From Phaeosaccion multiseriatum (Eukaryota > Ochrophyta, other classes): a stretch of DNA of 64,000 nt. The notes under the pieces were generated by a model, which saw nothing but the letters and a program-made list of their open reading frames with translations, was not told the DNA's origin and searched no databases. Of this stretch, positions 33,109 to 44,036 are shown piece by piece. Where the stretch lies: contig OZ218953.1 of assembly GCA_965112735.1 (NCBI GenBank), positions 3,100,001 through 3,164,000 on the forward strand, written 5' to 3'. Numbering within the stretch: position 1 is the first letter of the stretch; each line of letters starts with the position of its first letter. Position numbers and translations under genes: made by a program.

Positions 33109-36086
33109 TTACGCTCCCGCCGCTGCCGCGAGAGTGGACGGCACTTGTTCCCCTCCTGCTGTCGCTGCTGCTTCTCCCTCAGGGGCCTCTCCCTCAGGCG
33201 GCCTGCAGAGCGTGCCCTCGCACACGGCCCATCGCGCGTTCCACTCCGCCCCGCTCACACAAGAGAAGGCTGCACCCGCACCCCAGCTCCCGGTGCTGCT
33301 CCTCTCGGTGCTGCTGCTGCTGCCGCTGCTGCTGCTGCTGGCACTCTTGCCTCCCTCCCCCATCTCCAACCGGAACCCTTCGCTGGGCCAGTCACCGCTC
33401 ACCAACCCTCGCAGAAAGGCAGCCGCCTCCTCCGTCTGCAGCCCGAGCAAGGCGGTGGCATTGCCCCCAAAGACAAAGTTGAAGTGGAGCTGCTCCGCCC
33501 TCGAGGACGGAGCATCATCATCATCATCATCATCATCACCCCCTTTACCTACATAATCGTCTATCATCCTCTGTTCTTCCTGGTCACCCGCCCCTCCTCC
33601 TCCTCCTCCTCCTCCTCCTCCTCCTACTCCTCCTCGCCCTCCTTTCCGCTGCGGCCGCTGCTGCCCCTCTTCAGAGGGGAGGACGCACACCACCGACGCG
33701 AGTTGGCAATCCATCCTCGGTACGTCGTCGCCAATCTGCACAAAGTTAATGAGATTGGCCACGGAAAGAGGCACCTTCTTCTCCTGTCTCTCCCCACGGG
33801 CAACAGACGAAGAGCCCCCACCCCCCTCAGCGCAACAGGTGAGGCAGGAGGGCGGGGGGGCGAAGCGGCTGCTCAGAGCTCGAGCGAGGATCTGCTCTCA
33901 CCCACCAGCAGGGCAGAGGCGCGGAAGGGAAGGGAAGGGAAGGGCACAGGGGTGGGGTTGGGGCGGAGGGGTCGGAGGGGGAGGGCGTTGGCTTGATTGG
34001 GGAGGGGGGTTGGATCACGGGGTTGAAAATACGCTTTTAAGCTTGGGGGTAGTTGCACTCCGGGTAAGAGGTGGCACCTGCGGTTCCGGCGATCACCCCG
34101 TTCCTTCGGAGAGGAACCGCAAGATTCTTGCCCCCCCCCCCCCAAGTCACAGGGGAGGGGCAGGACGGGGCACGAGGGGCAAGGAGAGACCGCTCACCTT
34201 CGGGTACAGCTCATTCGCAATGTCGAAGACTCCGTTAGCAGCGAAGCCGACTGCGAGTGAGTCGAAGTGCATCCCCATCATGTGCGCCACGGCCCCGCCC
34301 AGTGAGTACCTTCATTCGCCAGGGAGGGAAGGGGGACGGAGGGGGGCGGAGGGGGGTTGAGGCAACAGGCGACGGACACACACACAGAGAGAGAGAGAGA
34401 GAAAGAGAGAGTATGCGATAAAAGCAGGCGAGACAGGAAAGACGAGTGAGGAGAAGAGGGGCTCGCATTCGCCTCACTAGGCCACACGAGCACCATCGAT
34501 GATGAACGACAGCTACAGAGACGAAACAGTATGTAGCAGGCGCTCCCCTCTTACCCTGCGAAGATGACGGAGGGTGCATCCTTTGCCGGAGCCTCTGCGC
34601 CAGCCCCCTCTACTGCTCCTCCTGCCCCTCCTTCTCTTCCTCCTTCTCTTCCTCCTCGTGCTGCAGCTGCTGCCTGCTGCTGCCGGTGCTGGGCCGAGAT
34701 GTCCTCCACCAAGTTGATGCCCTGTGTGACGTAGTCCACCTCTCGCCAGCTACGGAACCACCAGATGGCCTGACGGGAGGGACGAGAGTACAACAATATT
34801 GATCGATGAGTTGCTGGCCCCGGGCAAGAGAAAAAGAAAGAGAGGTGCAACACCCACGCTGACTGACAAACTAACCACCTAACCTTCTGAACAAACTAAC
34901 TACCTGACCTTCTGAACAACCTACCTACGTAACCTTCTGAACAAACTAACTACCTAACCTTCTGAATCGTCGTCGCTGCGCTCGACCACACACTGCACGG
35001 CGCAAAGACCCCGCCTTGTTGGTGCCCGCTCCCCCTCTCCCTCTCCCTCTCGTCCGCGTCCTCTGGGTCCGTGCTCTGCTCTCTCCTCCTCCCTCCGGCA
35101 AGTAAGTCAAGGAAGTTCCTCCCAAAGAGCCCCATGCACTGCGATGGCGAATATGACCAAGGAAGCAGGAGCAGGAGCAGCCGCAGCAGCCGCAGCAGCA
35201 AGAGGAGGAGGACCAGGAGCAGGGGAAACGAGCAGGGGCAAGGAGCAGCACACGCTACGTTGGTGCATTCAAGATCTAAGTATCAAAACCACTGAGGCAC
35301 CCAGCCTCCCAACAAGGGGAGAAAGCAAGGGTGGGGTGAGTGGTGACGGCGCTTGGCTCGTGGCAGTGGCAGGAGCTCGAAGAAGGAATGAATCTGCTTG
35401 CTAAAAATCAAGTCTCTCAAGCAGCAAGTATTGATTGTACCACACTAACGAAGGTCAATCACACTAAACCCCTCACCTCCCACATCTCTCCCGAGAGAGG
35501 GCTCTCCTCTTCTTGGTGCCTGGAGGAGAAGGGGAGGGGACGGTGAGTGTCAGGCCTTTCGTCGCACACGGCAATGCAGCTCTCATGACAGGTACTGGTC
35601 ACCTGAAGACGATAGACAGAGAGGGGGGAGCTCCTGTTCCTTCTTCCCCTGTGCCTGCCTCCTTTCGGGAGAAGGCGAGCACGTGCATGCCCTTTGGCCC
35701 GACAATCTCTGTGTCCTTCAGTCCGCCGAGGGTGTATCCATCGGGGAGGAAAGGCTCCCTGCAGTTGTTAAGAGGCACAGAGTGAGGGAGAATCATCAAG
35801 GCCAGGCTCTGCGTTGCCCCCAGACGTACCATCGCTCATGAAAGCCCAGAGCTCGACACTGCTCATCATCCTTCGGCTGTTCAATACCCCCTTCCACATT
35901 CTCCTCTGTCTTTCCCTCCCCATCCACCGGGGGAAGCAAATGCGAGTAGACAAAGGGTGCGGCGAAGGCCCGAGTTTGGCACAGCAAGTCCAAGAACAGA
36001 ATGGAGTCCTCTGCATTATGGATGCTGGAGGCAGCAGCAGCAGCAGCAGCGAGGAGAGCTGCAGAGGAGAGGGAGAGGATCCACAT
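33109..36086 (-). CDS. Secreted class-3-type lipase (alpha/beta hydrolase)
   Basis: Exons are 36086-35830, 35758-35603, 35519-35477, 35138-34959, 34769-34555, 34309-34198 and 33783-33109 (545 aa); phases 2,2,0,0,2,0 close. MWILSLSSAALLAAAAAAAS is a signal peptide. GPKGMHVLAFSRKE and PPSLSIVFR fit the strand before the usual FRGT (here Arg is followed by His). VIFAG joined to YSLGGAVAHMMG across an intron gives the nucleophile elbow G-Y-S-L-G. NLINFVQIGDDVPR fits the acidic residue of the triad; the His is not assigned. The C-terminal exon carries poly-Gly, poly-Asp and poly-Ser runs. It likely hydrolyses acylglycerols in the secretory or plastid route. The 43-nt third exon and the acceptor at 33783 (alternatives 3-6 nt away) are less certain. 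Confidence 0.78.
34874..34968. repeat. Four-copy ~25-bp tandem repeat carrying the splice donor
   Basis: About four copies of CTAACCTTCTGAACAAA-type sequence. Read on the minus strand each copy contains TTCAGAAGGT, the donor of the lipase exon that ends at 34959. Confidence 0.7.
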
Positions 36087-36369
36087 CCCCTAGAAGTAAA
36101 CCCACCACTTCAGCCCACCACTTCATCCATCCTCCTATCCTCTACGACACCTTGCTTGGGGTTGCTTCTGGCGTGTTGTCTCTGTTGTGCCGGTCTTACG
36201 TCGGATTTGTCTTTCTCGAAGTGATCGAAGATCGTTACTTTTAGGCACGCACTCCCCACATACGGAATCACATACGTTTATTACGTTTTGGCCCCTTCAT
36301 CTGTGCCTTCCTCCCGCTACAGCTGGTTAGGCGGAGAAAACAGCAGTGAGTGGGTGCAAGTGCGACATC

Positions 36370-36401
<32 letters not shown>

Positions 36402-36825
36402 GGCGAGAGAGAGAGAAGGACACGAGAAGGGAAGGGAAGGAGCGAGAGATTCCATTAGGCCGCAAGAGTGGGCACCACCTTCACACACCTCGACATCCCG
36501 CTCCTCCTTCTCTTCAGCCCCTTCTTCACCTCTCACTTCTTCTCTACTGTTCAAAGCTTGTTTTTACATCACTGGGGAGGCAAGGAGAGAGACATATACG
36601 AAAGAGAGATTAAATCATGCCGCCCTCCCTTGGACTCAATCCCCTCTCTCTTCATCCCTGTCACCCCTGTTCATCTCCATCCCGCCCCTTTCCCTCCCCT
36701 GCTTCGAAACGCCATGGAAAAGACACAAAAGCGAGACGAAGAATGTGCTGAGCGCCCTAGGAGGGTGACTTGTGGAAGTGGGAAGTGTAGAAACACTCAA
36801 CGGGCCCAAACACACACGCGCACCA
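36087..36825. promoter_or_regulatory. Divergent intergenic region, GA-rich
   Basis: 739 bp between the lipase and NDRG starts. It contains a (GA)n-like tract at 36371-36413 and several shadow ORFs. An in-frame upstream ATG for the NDRG gene lies at 36772. I recognise no core promoter motif. Confidence 0.4.
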
Positions 36826-38356
36826 ATGGAGAACAACATCTTCACTCAGCCGCAGCGGCTAGACATCTACCCCCCCATGTGGGATGTGAAGATGGACGGC
36901 ACGTGGTGCGAGATGCTGTTCCAGACCAAGTGCCCCAACAGCACAACGCTGTTCCTCGGCCTATTCTTCACAGGTGAGGAGGATCATGATAGACCAGAGC
37001 CTGCCACTGCTGGCACTGCTGCCTGTGGCTCGGCCCCGATCGTATTCGTGCCCCAGATATTAGTCTTACTAACGCGAGCTGTCTTCCCTGTCTTTACCCC
37101 CCCCCCCCCTCCTCTCCTGTCCAGGTCGAGGTGCGGTGGTGTTGACCTTCTTCACTGCAATCCTCCTCCTGCTGTTTCGCCGCTTCGGGCCGCAGGAAGT
37201 GGACACGAGGAAGGAAGAACTACAGCAGCGCTGGGAAGAGCACTCAGATAGGTGGACCAGAACGTCCAAGAAGGGCGTCTTGGGCAGCATTGGCAAAACG
37301 GCCTTTTTGCTGCCTCCCCCGGAGGAGGGGGAGGAGGAAGTAGAAGGTATCCGGATGATCGAGCCGGTGGTGGGGGCGAGGTTTGGAATGGAGAAACGAA
37401 TGATGATAGAACCGAAAGGCAGAGACGATGCAGCAGAAGATGAGACGACCACCACGCCTCCCACGGGATCAGCAGCAGCAGATGGAGGCTATGTCCAGCA
37501 GAGGAGGGGCGGTGTAGCGAGAGAGACCCTGTATGTGAGTACCAGCACCGGCCCCACGAGGGTGACCATTGTTGGCGACCGAAGCTCCCCCGCTGTGCCC
37601 CTTGTGACCCTCCACGGCACGTTCCACAACCACCGAACCGCCTATGGCAGACTCACTCAGGTAAGTAAGCTTTTAGAGCTTTTTATAAAGCTTCGTGGCA
37701 GAGAGAGGGAAGAAGAAAGACAAGCAGGACAGTTCGTTGTAATTTCGAAGGGATAGGTAGGACAGCTCCTTCCACACCTCCCCAGCAGACGATTATTTCG
37801 AGGTATGCTTGGCCCCCTTGCCGACACCCACCAGTCCATGTCCTCCTCCTGCCCGCCCGCCCACCCCACCCCACCCCACCCCACCCCACCGCCACCCCAC
37901 TACTCACATTTGGGGTTACGTGCTTCCTGTTCTGTGGGTGTCGTGTCTATCTGTGTGTCTGTCTATCTGTCTGTCTGTGTCTGTCTGTGTCTGTCTGTGT
38001 CTGTCTGTGTCTGTCTGTGTCTGTCTGTGTCTGTCTGTGTCTGTCTGTGTCTGTCTGTCTGTCTGTCTGTCTGTTGCCTTCCTTCGCCCCTTCGCAACAG
38101 GTGCTGACCGACCCTGCCACGGGCCTGAGTGCGCATTGCATCTTCCACATTGACACCCCTGGGCATGAGGAAGACGCGACAGACATTGGCAGCAGGACTC
38201 TGTCGTTGGAGGGGCAGGCTGCCCAGTTGGAGGTGGTGCTGAGGGAGTTGGGCATTGGGCGCTTTGTTGGGGTGGGGGCGCAGGCCGGCGCCAACGTGTG
38301 GCTGCGGTACGCGTGCAATAGAGGCAACGACGCACGAGAGAAGCAAAGAAGTGGAG

Positions 38357-38393
<37 letters not shown>

Positions 38394-39096
38394 CGGAAAT
38401 AGTAGTGGTGGTAGTGGTAATAGTAGTAGCAGAGAAGAAAGCAGCAGCGGTCAGTCCAGCCTGGCCGGTCTCATTCTCCTCAACCCTTCCTGCGCCCCGC
38501 CTCGACGACGGGAGCACAACGTCTGGAAGTACTGGGCCGCCCGGCGCTGGCTTGGCAGCTGGGTAGGGGGAGTGGGAGGACAGGGTGACAATAACAGCCT
38601 GGAAACCATTGTCGCCTACACGTACCCCCTGGCAGCAAGGGCAGGAACAGGTCGCCACCTCAGCCCTGATGCCAAGTGCGCGAGGGCGTATAGGAGAGGC
38701 TTGTCGCATATGAAGGTGGTCAACTTGGTCAAGCTTTATGAGGCGTGGAGGGAGAGAGACGGGATCGGGGAGGAGCGGCTCAAGGGGCTCGCCAGGCTGC
38801 AGGCGCCGGTTACCATTCTTCAGCCAGAGGAGGAAGCAGATGGGGGTAGGGGTGCTGGCATGATGTCGGCTTGCTTTGCAGGCCTGATGGACTTGGACGA
38901 GGAGTGGCAAGCGACGACGGTCTATGAGAAGCTCCTCGGGGCGCACGTGAAGGTCAGCTGGAAGGAGGTGGGCGGCGGGGCTGAGGGGGGTGTAGCAGCA
39001 GGGGTAGAGCCAGGGGTGGCGAGGGGGCTGCTGACAGAGACCGTCCCGGTAGGTGTTGCGGCCCAGGTAAAGGCCTTCTTATCGGGGGTGGTGTGA
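36826..39096 (+). CDS. NDRG-family alpha/beta hydrolase with N-terminal membrane segment
   Basis: Exons are 36826-36973, 37125-37664, 37786-37802 and 38101-39096 (566 aa). The 17-nt third exon (DDYFE) is inferred from phase closure using the donor GTAA|GTAAGC; an alternative donor 4 nt upstream would not keep frame. NDR hallmarks are VTLHGTFHNHRTAYGRL, then HCIFHIDTPGHEED, GRFVGVGAQAGANVWLRYA and LAGLILLNPSCAPP. As in NDRG proteins the nucleophile Ser of true hydrolases appears replaced (GAQAG), suggesting a non-catalytic role. It is unusual in having a hydrophobic segment (GRGAVVLTFFTAILLLLFRR, ~50-70) and a ~100-residue linker before the NDR domain, plus a poly-Ser insert near 38364-38395 where the cap domain begins. 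Confidence 0.82.
37960..38080. repeat. CTGTCTGTGT minisatellite in NDRG intron
   Basis: Tandem CTGTCTGTGT units grading into CTGT repeats, directly upstream of the 3' splice site at 38100. On the sense strand it is pyrimidine/GT-rich. Confidence 0.85.
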
Positions 39097-39974
39097 TACC
39101 CAAGTCCATCAATCAATGGTGATGCGATAACAAGCAATCAATGTGGTTTGGCTTTTTCTTCAAGGCAATGACTCCTCTTGAGGAATTTTGAAAGACCCCA
39201 AGTACTGTACAATTATCGTTGGAAGCAAGTCTGTTCCGCGGTCAGAGCACGGCAACCCATTACTTATTACTTATTGAGCCTTCGCAAAGGAGAAAGAAGG
39301 GTGCGTGCCATGTGTCTACATCGTGCTGTGCGTTGAATGCGACACGACATACGTCGTTGGCCTATCGTTGGCCTGTTGTTGGGCTGTGCACTTGCTGATA
39401 AGGCCAGCAGTGCTCGTTCAGCTGCTCGGGAGTCGCTCAGTCCTCTTCTTAGGAAGTCGACATCGACTTTCGCATCGACCTTCGACCCTTTCCCTCCCTC
39501 GGTGGACGTGCTCGTGGGGTGGAGTGGTTGTGAATGCTCGCCACTGTTGCACCACTGCTGCAGGCCCGGCCGGGGGGGGGGGGCGGCGCAGTCATGTCCT
39601 GCAGAGGGAAGAGGCGTAGCCGTGCTGCCCTGATCTTTCCACTTCCCTCTCATCCTTTGCCACCGCGCTCCGCCTCTCTCTTTTCTATTGGTGCCCCCTC
39701 GGTCGCGTTCTCTCAAACCCACGCACGCACCCACGCCAAGGAGGGTATACAGCACCGGAGGGAGCGCAGCAGCAGCAGACGGAGCGGCGACACAGCGCAA
39801 AGCGGCGGCACAGGGTCGGGTCGGGGCCGTCCTTCGCAGGCGCCATTCTGCGCTATTTATTCCCTCTCGCGCTCCGTACGAGGAAGGGACACGAAAAGAC
39901 GATAAGGAAGGCCACAGAAAGGGCCCTACCCCTCACTCCCTTCGCTGGAGATATAGCTGTTGGTTGTACTGCCT
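39097..39974. other. Convergent 3' intergenic region
   Basis: 878 bp between the ends of the NDRG and RecG-exonuclease genes. Open frames exist on both strands (39267-39800 minus, 39534-39905 plus), but they are Ser/Arg-rich, cross a G-run near 39571 and have no splice or domain support. I call no gene here. Confidence 0.45.
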
Positions 39975-41525
39975 CTACAGCCTGCACTTGGTCACTCGCT
40001 GCACCACCTGAGATGGGGATACAACAACAACAGCACGAAGCACAACACACAACACACAAGCACAGTTCATTCCGAATCAACGAAAGAAGGCACGCATACG
40101 CACGCACACGCACACGCACACGCACACGCACACGCCTAGACACACTGACAAGCACGCACCTCCTTCCACCTCGGCCCTACGGTGGGGCTGAGCAAGATGG
40201 CCTCAAGACCCAGCACATCTCCGTCCCCGCTGTGTGCCCCCGCCATCTGCTGTCCGCCATGCAAGTGGCTGTACAGCAGGCCCAGACTGAACTTGGGGGG
40301 CATTGGGGGTAAGAATTGGGGGTCCAAAGGGTCCTGGGGAGGTTGTCGGGGGTTGGCCCATAGAGACGCGTCCTTCAGCACTGCGTTTCGTTGCCATCAG
40401 TTGCCATATCGTAGATTTTTTTTTTTTTTTTTTTTTGCATCAGTTGCCAGTGGTTTAGCAGGGGGGACGGGGGGCAAAAGGAGGGAAGGGGGAAGGGGAG
40501 GGGAGAGGAGGGGAGGGGAGGTGGGTTGCTAGAGTTGCACAGGCAGTTAGTTGGATGGGGAAGTCACAAGGATCGAAGGGACAGGACAATGAGGAAAAGC
40601 CCTACTGAGCCTGTGCATCAGTCGGCCTTTCGTCATCAGTCAGTCAGTCAGGCAGTCTCCCTCCCTCCCTCCCCCCCTCCCTCCCTCCCTCCCTCCCTCC
40701 CTCCCTCCCTCCCTCCCTCCCTGATGCTTGGCTGTGCCGGATCACCCACACGCACCTTGTAGCGTATCCACCCACCCAAGCACACCTGCCTGCCCCAAAA
40801 TCAGCCTCCCCTGCCCCATCCCCCGCCCCGAAGCGGCAGAGGAGTCAACAACAGCAGATGTGGTGGTGGTGGTGCTTGTCGACGCCTGCTTCGTCTGTGC
40901 TGAGGTGGTGGTGGAAGGTGACGACAAAGAGGAGCCGGTGCTGGAGGTGGACAAGACTGCGGTGCCTTGGGCTGGGGTAGAGGCAGAGGCGGAGACAGAG
41001 ACGGAGGAGGAGGAGGAGGAGGAGGAGGAGGAGGAGGAGGAGGAGGAGGAGGAGGAGGAGGAGGGGCAACCAAGTCGGTCTAGCTCCGCCAGCAGAAAGC
41101 CCTGGTCGAAGCGGGCGTTGTGCGCGATCATGACCTTGCCCGTGTCTGCTGCGCTGGAGGAGGAGTCAGTCACGTGTAGCTGAGAGAAGAGGGAGAGGGG
41201 GGAGGGAGGGAGGGAGGGAGGGAGGGAGGGAGGGACGGAGGGAGGGGGGTAGGGTGGGAGTGAAGAAAAAAAGAGCACGGGGTATGAGCACGAGAAGCGA
41301 GAGACAGTGAGACAGTGAGACAGGAGGGTGCAGACGAGGAGGGATACTCCTTGAGCGCCGTAGGAGATGACAAATAATGAAAGAAAGGCGGTGAGGAAAC
41401 CCTTGCTGACTCCCTCACCTGCTGCAGCCACTCCTTGAAGTGTACCCACACCTCGGCAAAGGGCCTCGCGTTTTGATCGGCAAGTACCTGGGCAGTGATG
41501 CCTGTCGTCGCATCGTGTGTGTGTA

Positions 41526-41615
<90 letters not shown>

Positions 41616-42841
41616 CGTGCCCGTCAACAAGAGAAAAATCAATGAGGCCTGAGCATCACGCGACCACTTACCCAACCCATCCACCGCGGCACTCGCTCAC
41701 TCACTCACTCACTCACTCACTCACACAGACACACACACTTACTCACTTACTCACTTACTCGCTCACTCACTTACTCTCACACACACACTCACTCACACAA
41801 TCACTCCCTCCCTCCCTCCCTTCCTCCCTAACTCACTCACTCCTCCGTCCGACGCCCCTCAAACGCCCCTCCAACACCCGTATACCCAACACGCGTACCT
41901 GTGATGCTGCTGGCTTGCCACGGGATGTCCCTTTGTGGGTCCACGTACATGACAAAGGAGTGCTCCTTCTTCGCTGACCCCAGCACCTTGGGATGGAAGT
42001 GGACGGACAGGGGATGGCAGAGGATGGGCAGGGCAGGAAGGAAGGCGGTGAGGGAAGGGGTGACCAGGTCTACAGGGGACAAAAAGGAGCGCATTTGAAG
42101 CGCCACTCACTGCCAACAACCAGACGAAACTAAACTAGCGACCAGGTCACGCCAGGCCAGGCTAGGCAACCTCTCCTCCTCCTCCTCCTCCTCCTCCTCC
42201 TCCTCCTCCTCCTCCTCCTCCTCTCCTCCTCCTCCTCTCCTCCTCCTCCTCCTCCTCCTCCTCCTCCTCCTCCTCCTCCTCCTTCTTCTTCTTCTTCTTC
42301 TTCTTCTTCTTCTTGTTCTTCTTGTTCCTGTCGCTGACCTTGCCGGCAATCTGTGTCACCCTATGCGTGGTGCTGTCCAGGCCTGTCGTCTCAAGATCGA
42401 ACAGGACGTGTAACCCGTCTGGACACACAGGCGTTACACAGGCGTTACACAGGCGTTGTATTGAATTGAATTGAATTGGCAGGGAAGGCAGCAAGAAGGG
42501 AGGAGGAGGATCGCGACAAGAGAGTATCCATGCCAAAGGTGGGTGTGAATCAGGGTGGGATAAGCAGCAGCGGCGGCAGAGGGACAGACAGTCTAGCCCG
42601 CACACACACACATACACACACACACAACCACGGCCCCACCTCCCCCCCCCCCCCCCCACAGACACACACACATCATGCACACACACATACACAACCACCC
42701 ACCCACACCCACACCCACAACTACACAAACACAAACACGAACACAAAAGCATATGCGCTCGCACCTGCGAAATCGCCTGCGCTCAGTGTGTCAAACGAGG
42801 CCCTAGTGGGAGCCTTCACCCTCGCCCCGCTGCTACTGCCG

Positions 42842-42878
<37 letters not shown>

Positions 42879-43858
42879 GCTGCCTCTTCTGCTTGAGGAG
42901 TAGCGCCTCCTTAGCGCGCTCTTCCCTTTGTTGCACCTCACGGGCGGCAAGGGCATCGTGATGACTCAAGCCCTGGAGGGAAGACAAGAGAGGTGTGTGT
43001 ATATGTGGTGTTGAGGGAGGGTGAGAGGGGAGAGGAGGGGGGGGGGGAAACAAGGCCAGTGAGGTACAATATGTGGGTGGCGAGAGGGGGGTTAGAGGGG
43101 GGGGAGGGGGGTAATGGCAGGCAGTAGGACGGGTTGTATGGAGTGTAGGGTGACGGGAGAGAGGGACCGAAAGAGAAGGAGACACAGATACACACACACA
43201 CACACACAAAGAAGCCCATCCTCACGTGCGCCAAGACTCAAAAGCCTCTTTCTCCCTCTTCCCTCCCTACCTCCCTACCTCCCTACCTCCTCCTCCCCCC
43301 CACCCCCCCTCTCCCCACCTACCTTGAGCACAGACACATCTCTACCGAAGGTCCTCATCATCATGAGGAGGGATTCCTCGTGGCCGCTACTGAGCTTCCC
43401 CTCACTCACGCGCTCTGCCACTGTGCGTGCGTGCGCGTGGGCTTTCTCCATGAGAAGGCCTGGCGGGCGGAGCATTGGATGGGACGGCAGTGAGTGAGTG
43501 GATGGAAGGAGGAGTGCAGCAGTGGGGCAATCAAAGGGAAGAGACAACAAAGAATCATCACAAAACACCCCTTGCCGCTTCTCCTCACCTCCCCTGCCCT
43601 CCCCTCCCCTTCTCCTTCCCTCCCCCTCTTCGTGCATCAGAGCAGGCAAGCGCGTTGAGCCGCGTCGTCCTACTTATCCCCCCTCCCACCACCCGATCCC
43701 CTCTGTGCAATGACTGACCCCCCCCCCCCCCCCTCCCCCCCGGTCTCACCGTCTGCCCGAAAGTCCGCCACCCGCAGCGTCTTGCCCAGGAGGAACCCTT
43801 TTTGCCGTACCCCGAGAAGGTCTCCCGGCCCTCGCAGTTGCAGGTCCTGGTCAGGGCA

Positions 43859-43908
<50 letters not shown>

Positions 43909-43920
43909 GAGAGAGACACA

Positions 43921-43976
<56 letters not shown>

Positions 43977-43989
43977 CAGAGAGAGAGAA

Positions 43990-44036
<47 letters not shown>

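Noticed and set aside
39267-39905. Open frames on both strands in the convergent spacer
   Set aside because: Ser/Arg-rich, crossing a G-run, with no recognisable motif; consistent with 3' UTR or intergenic sequence.
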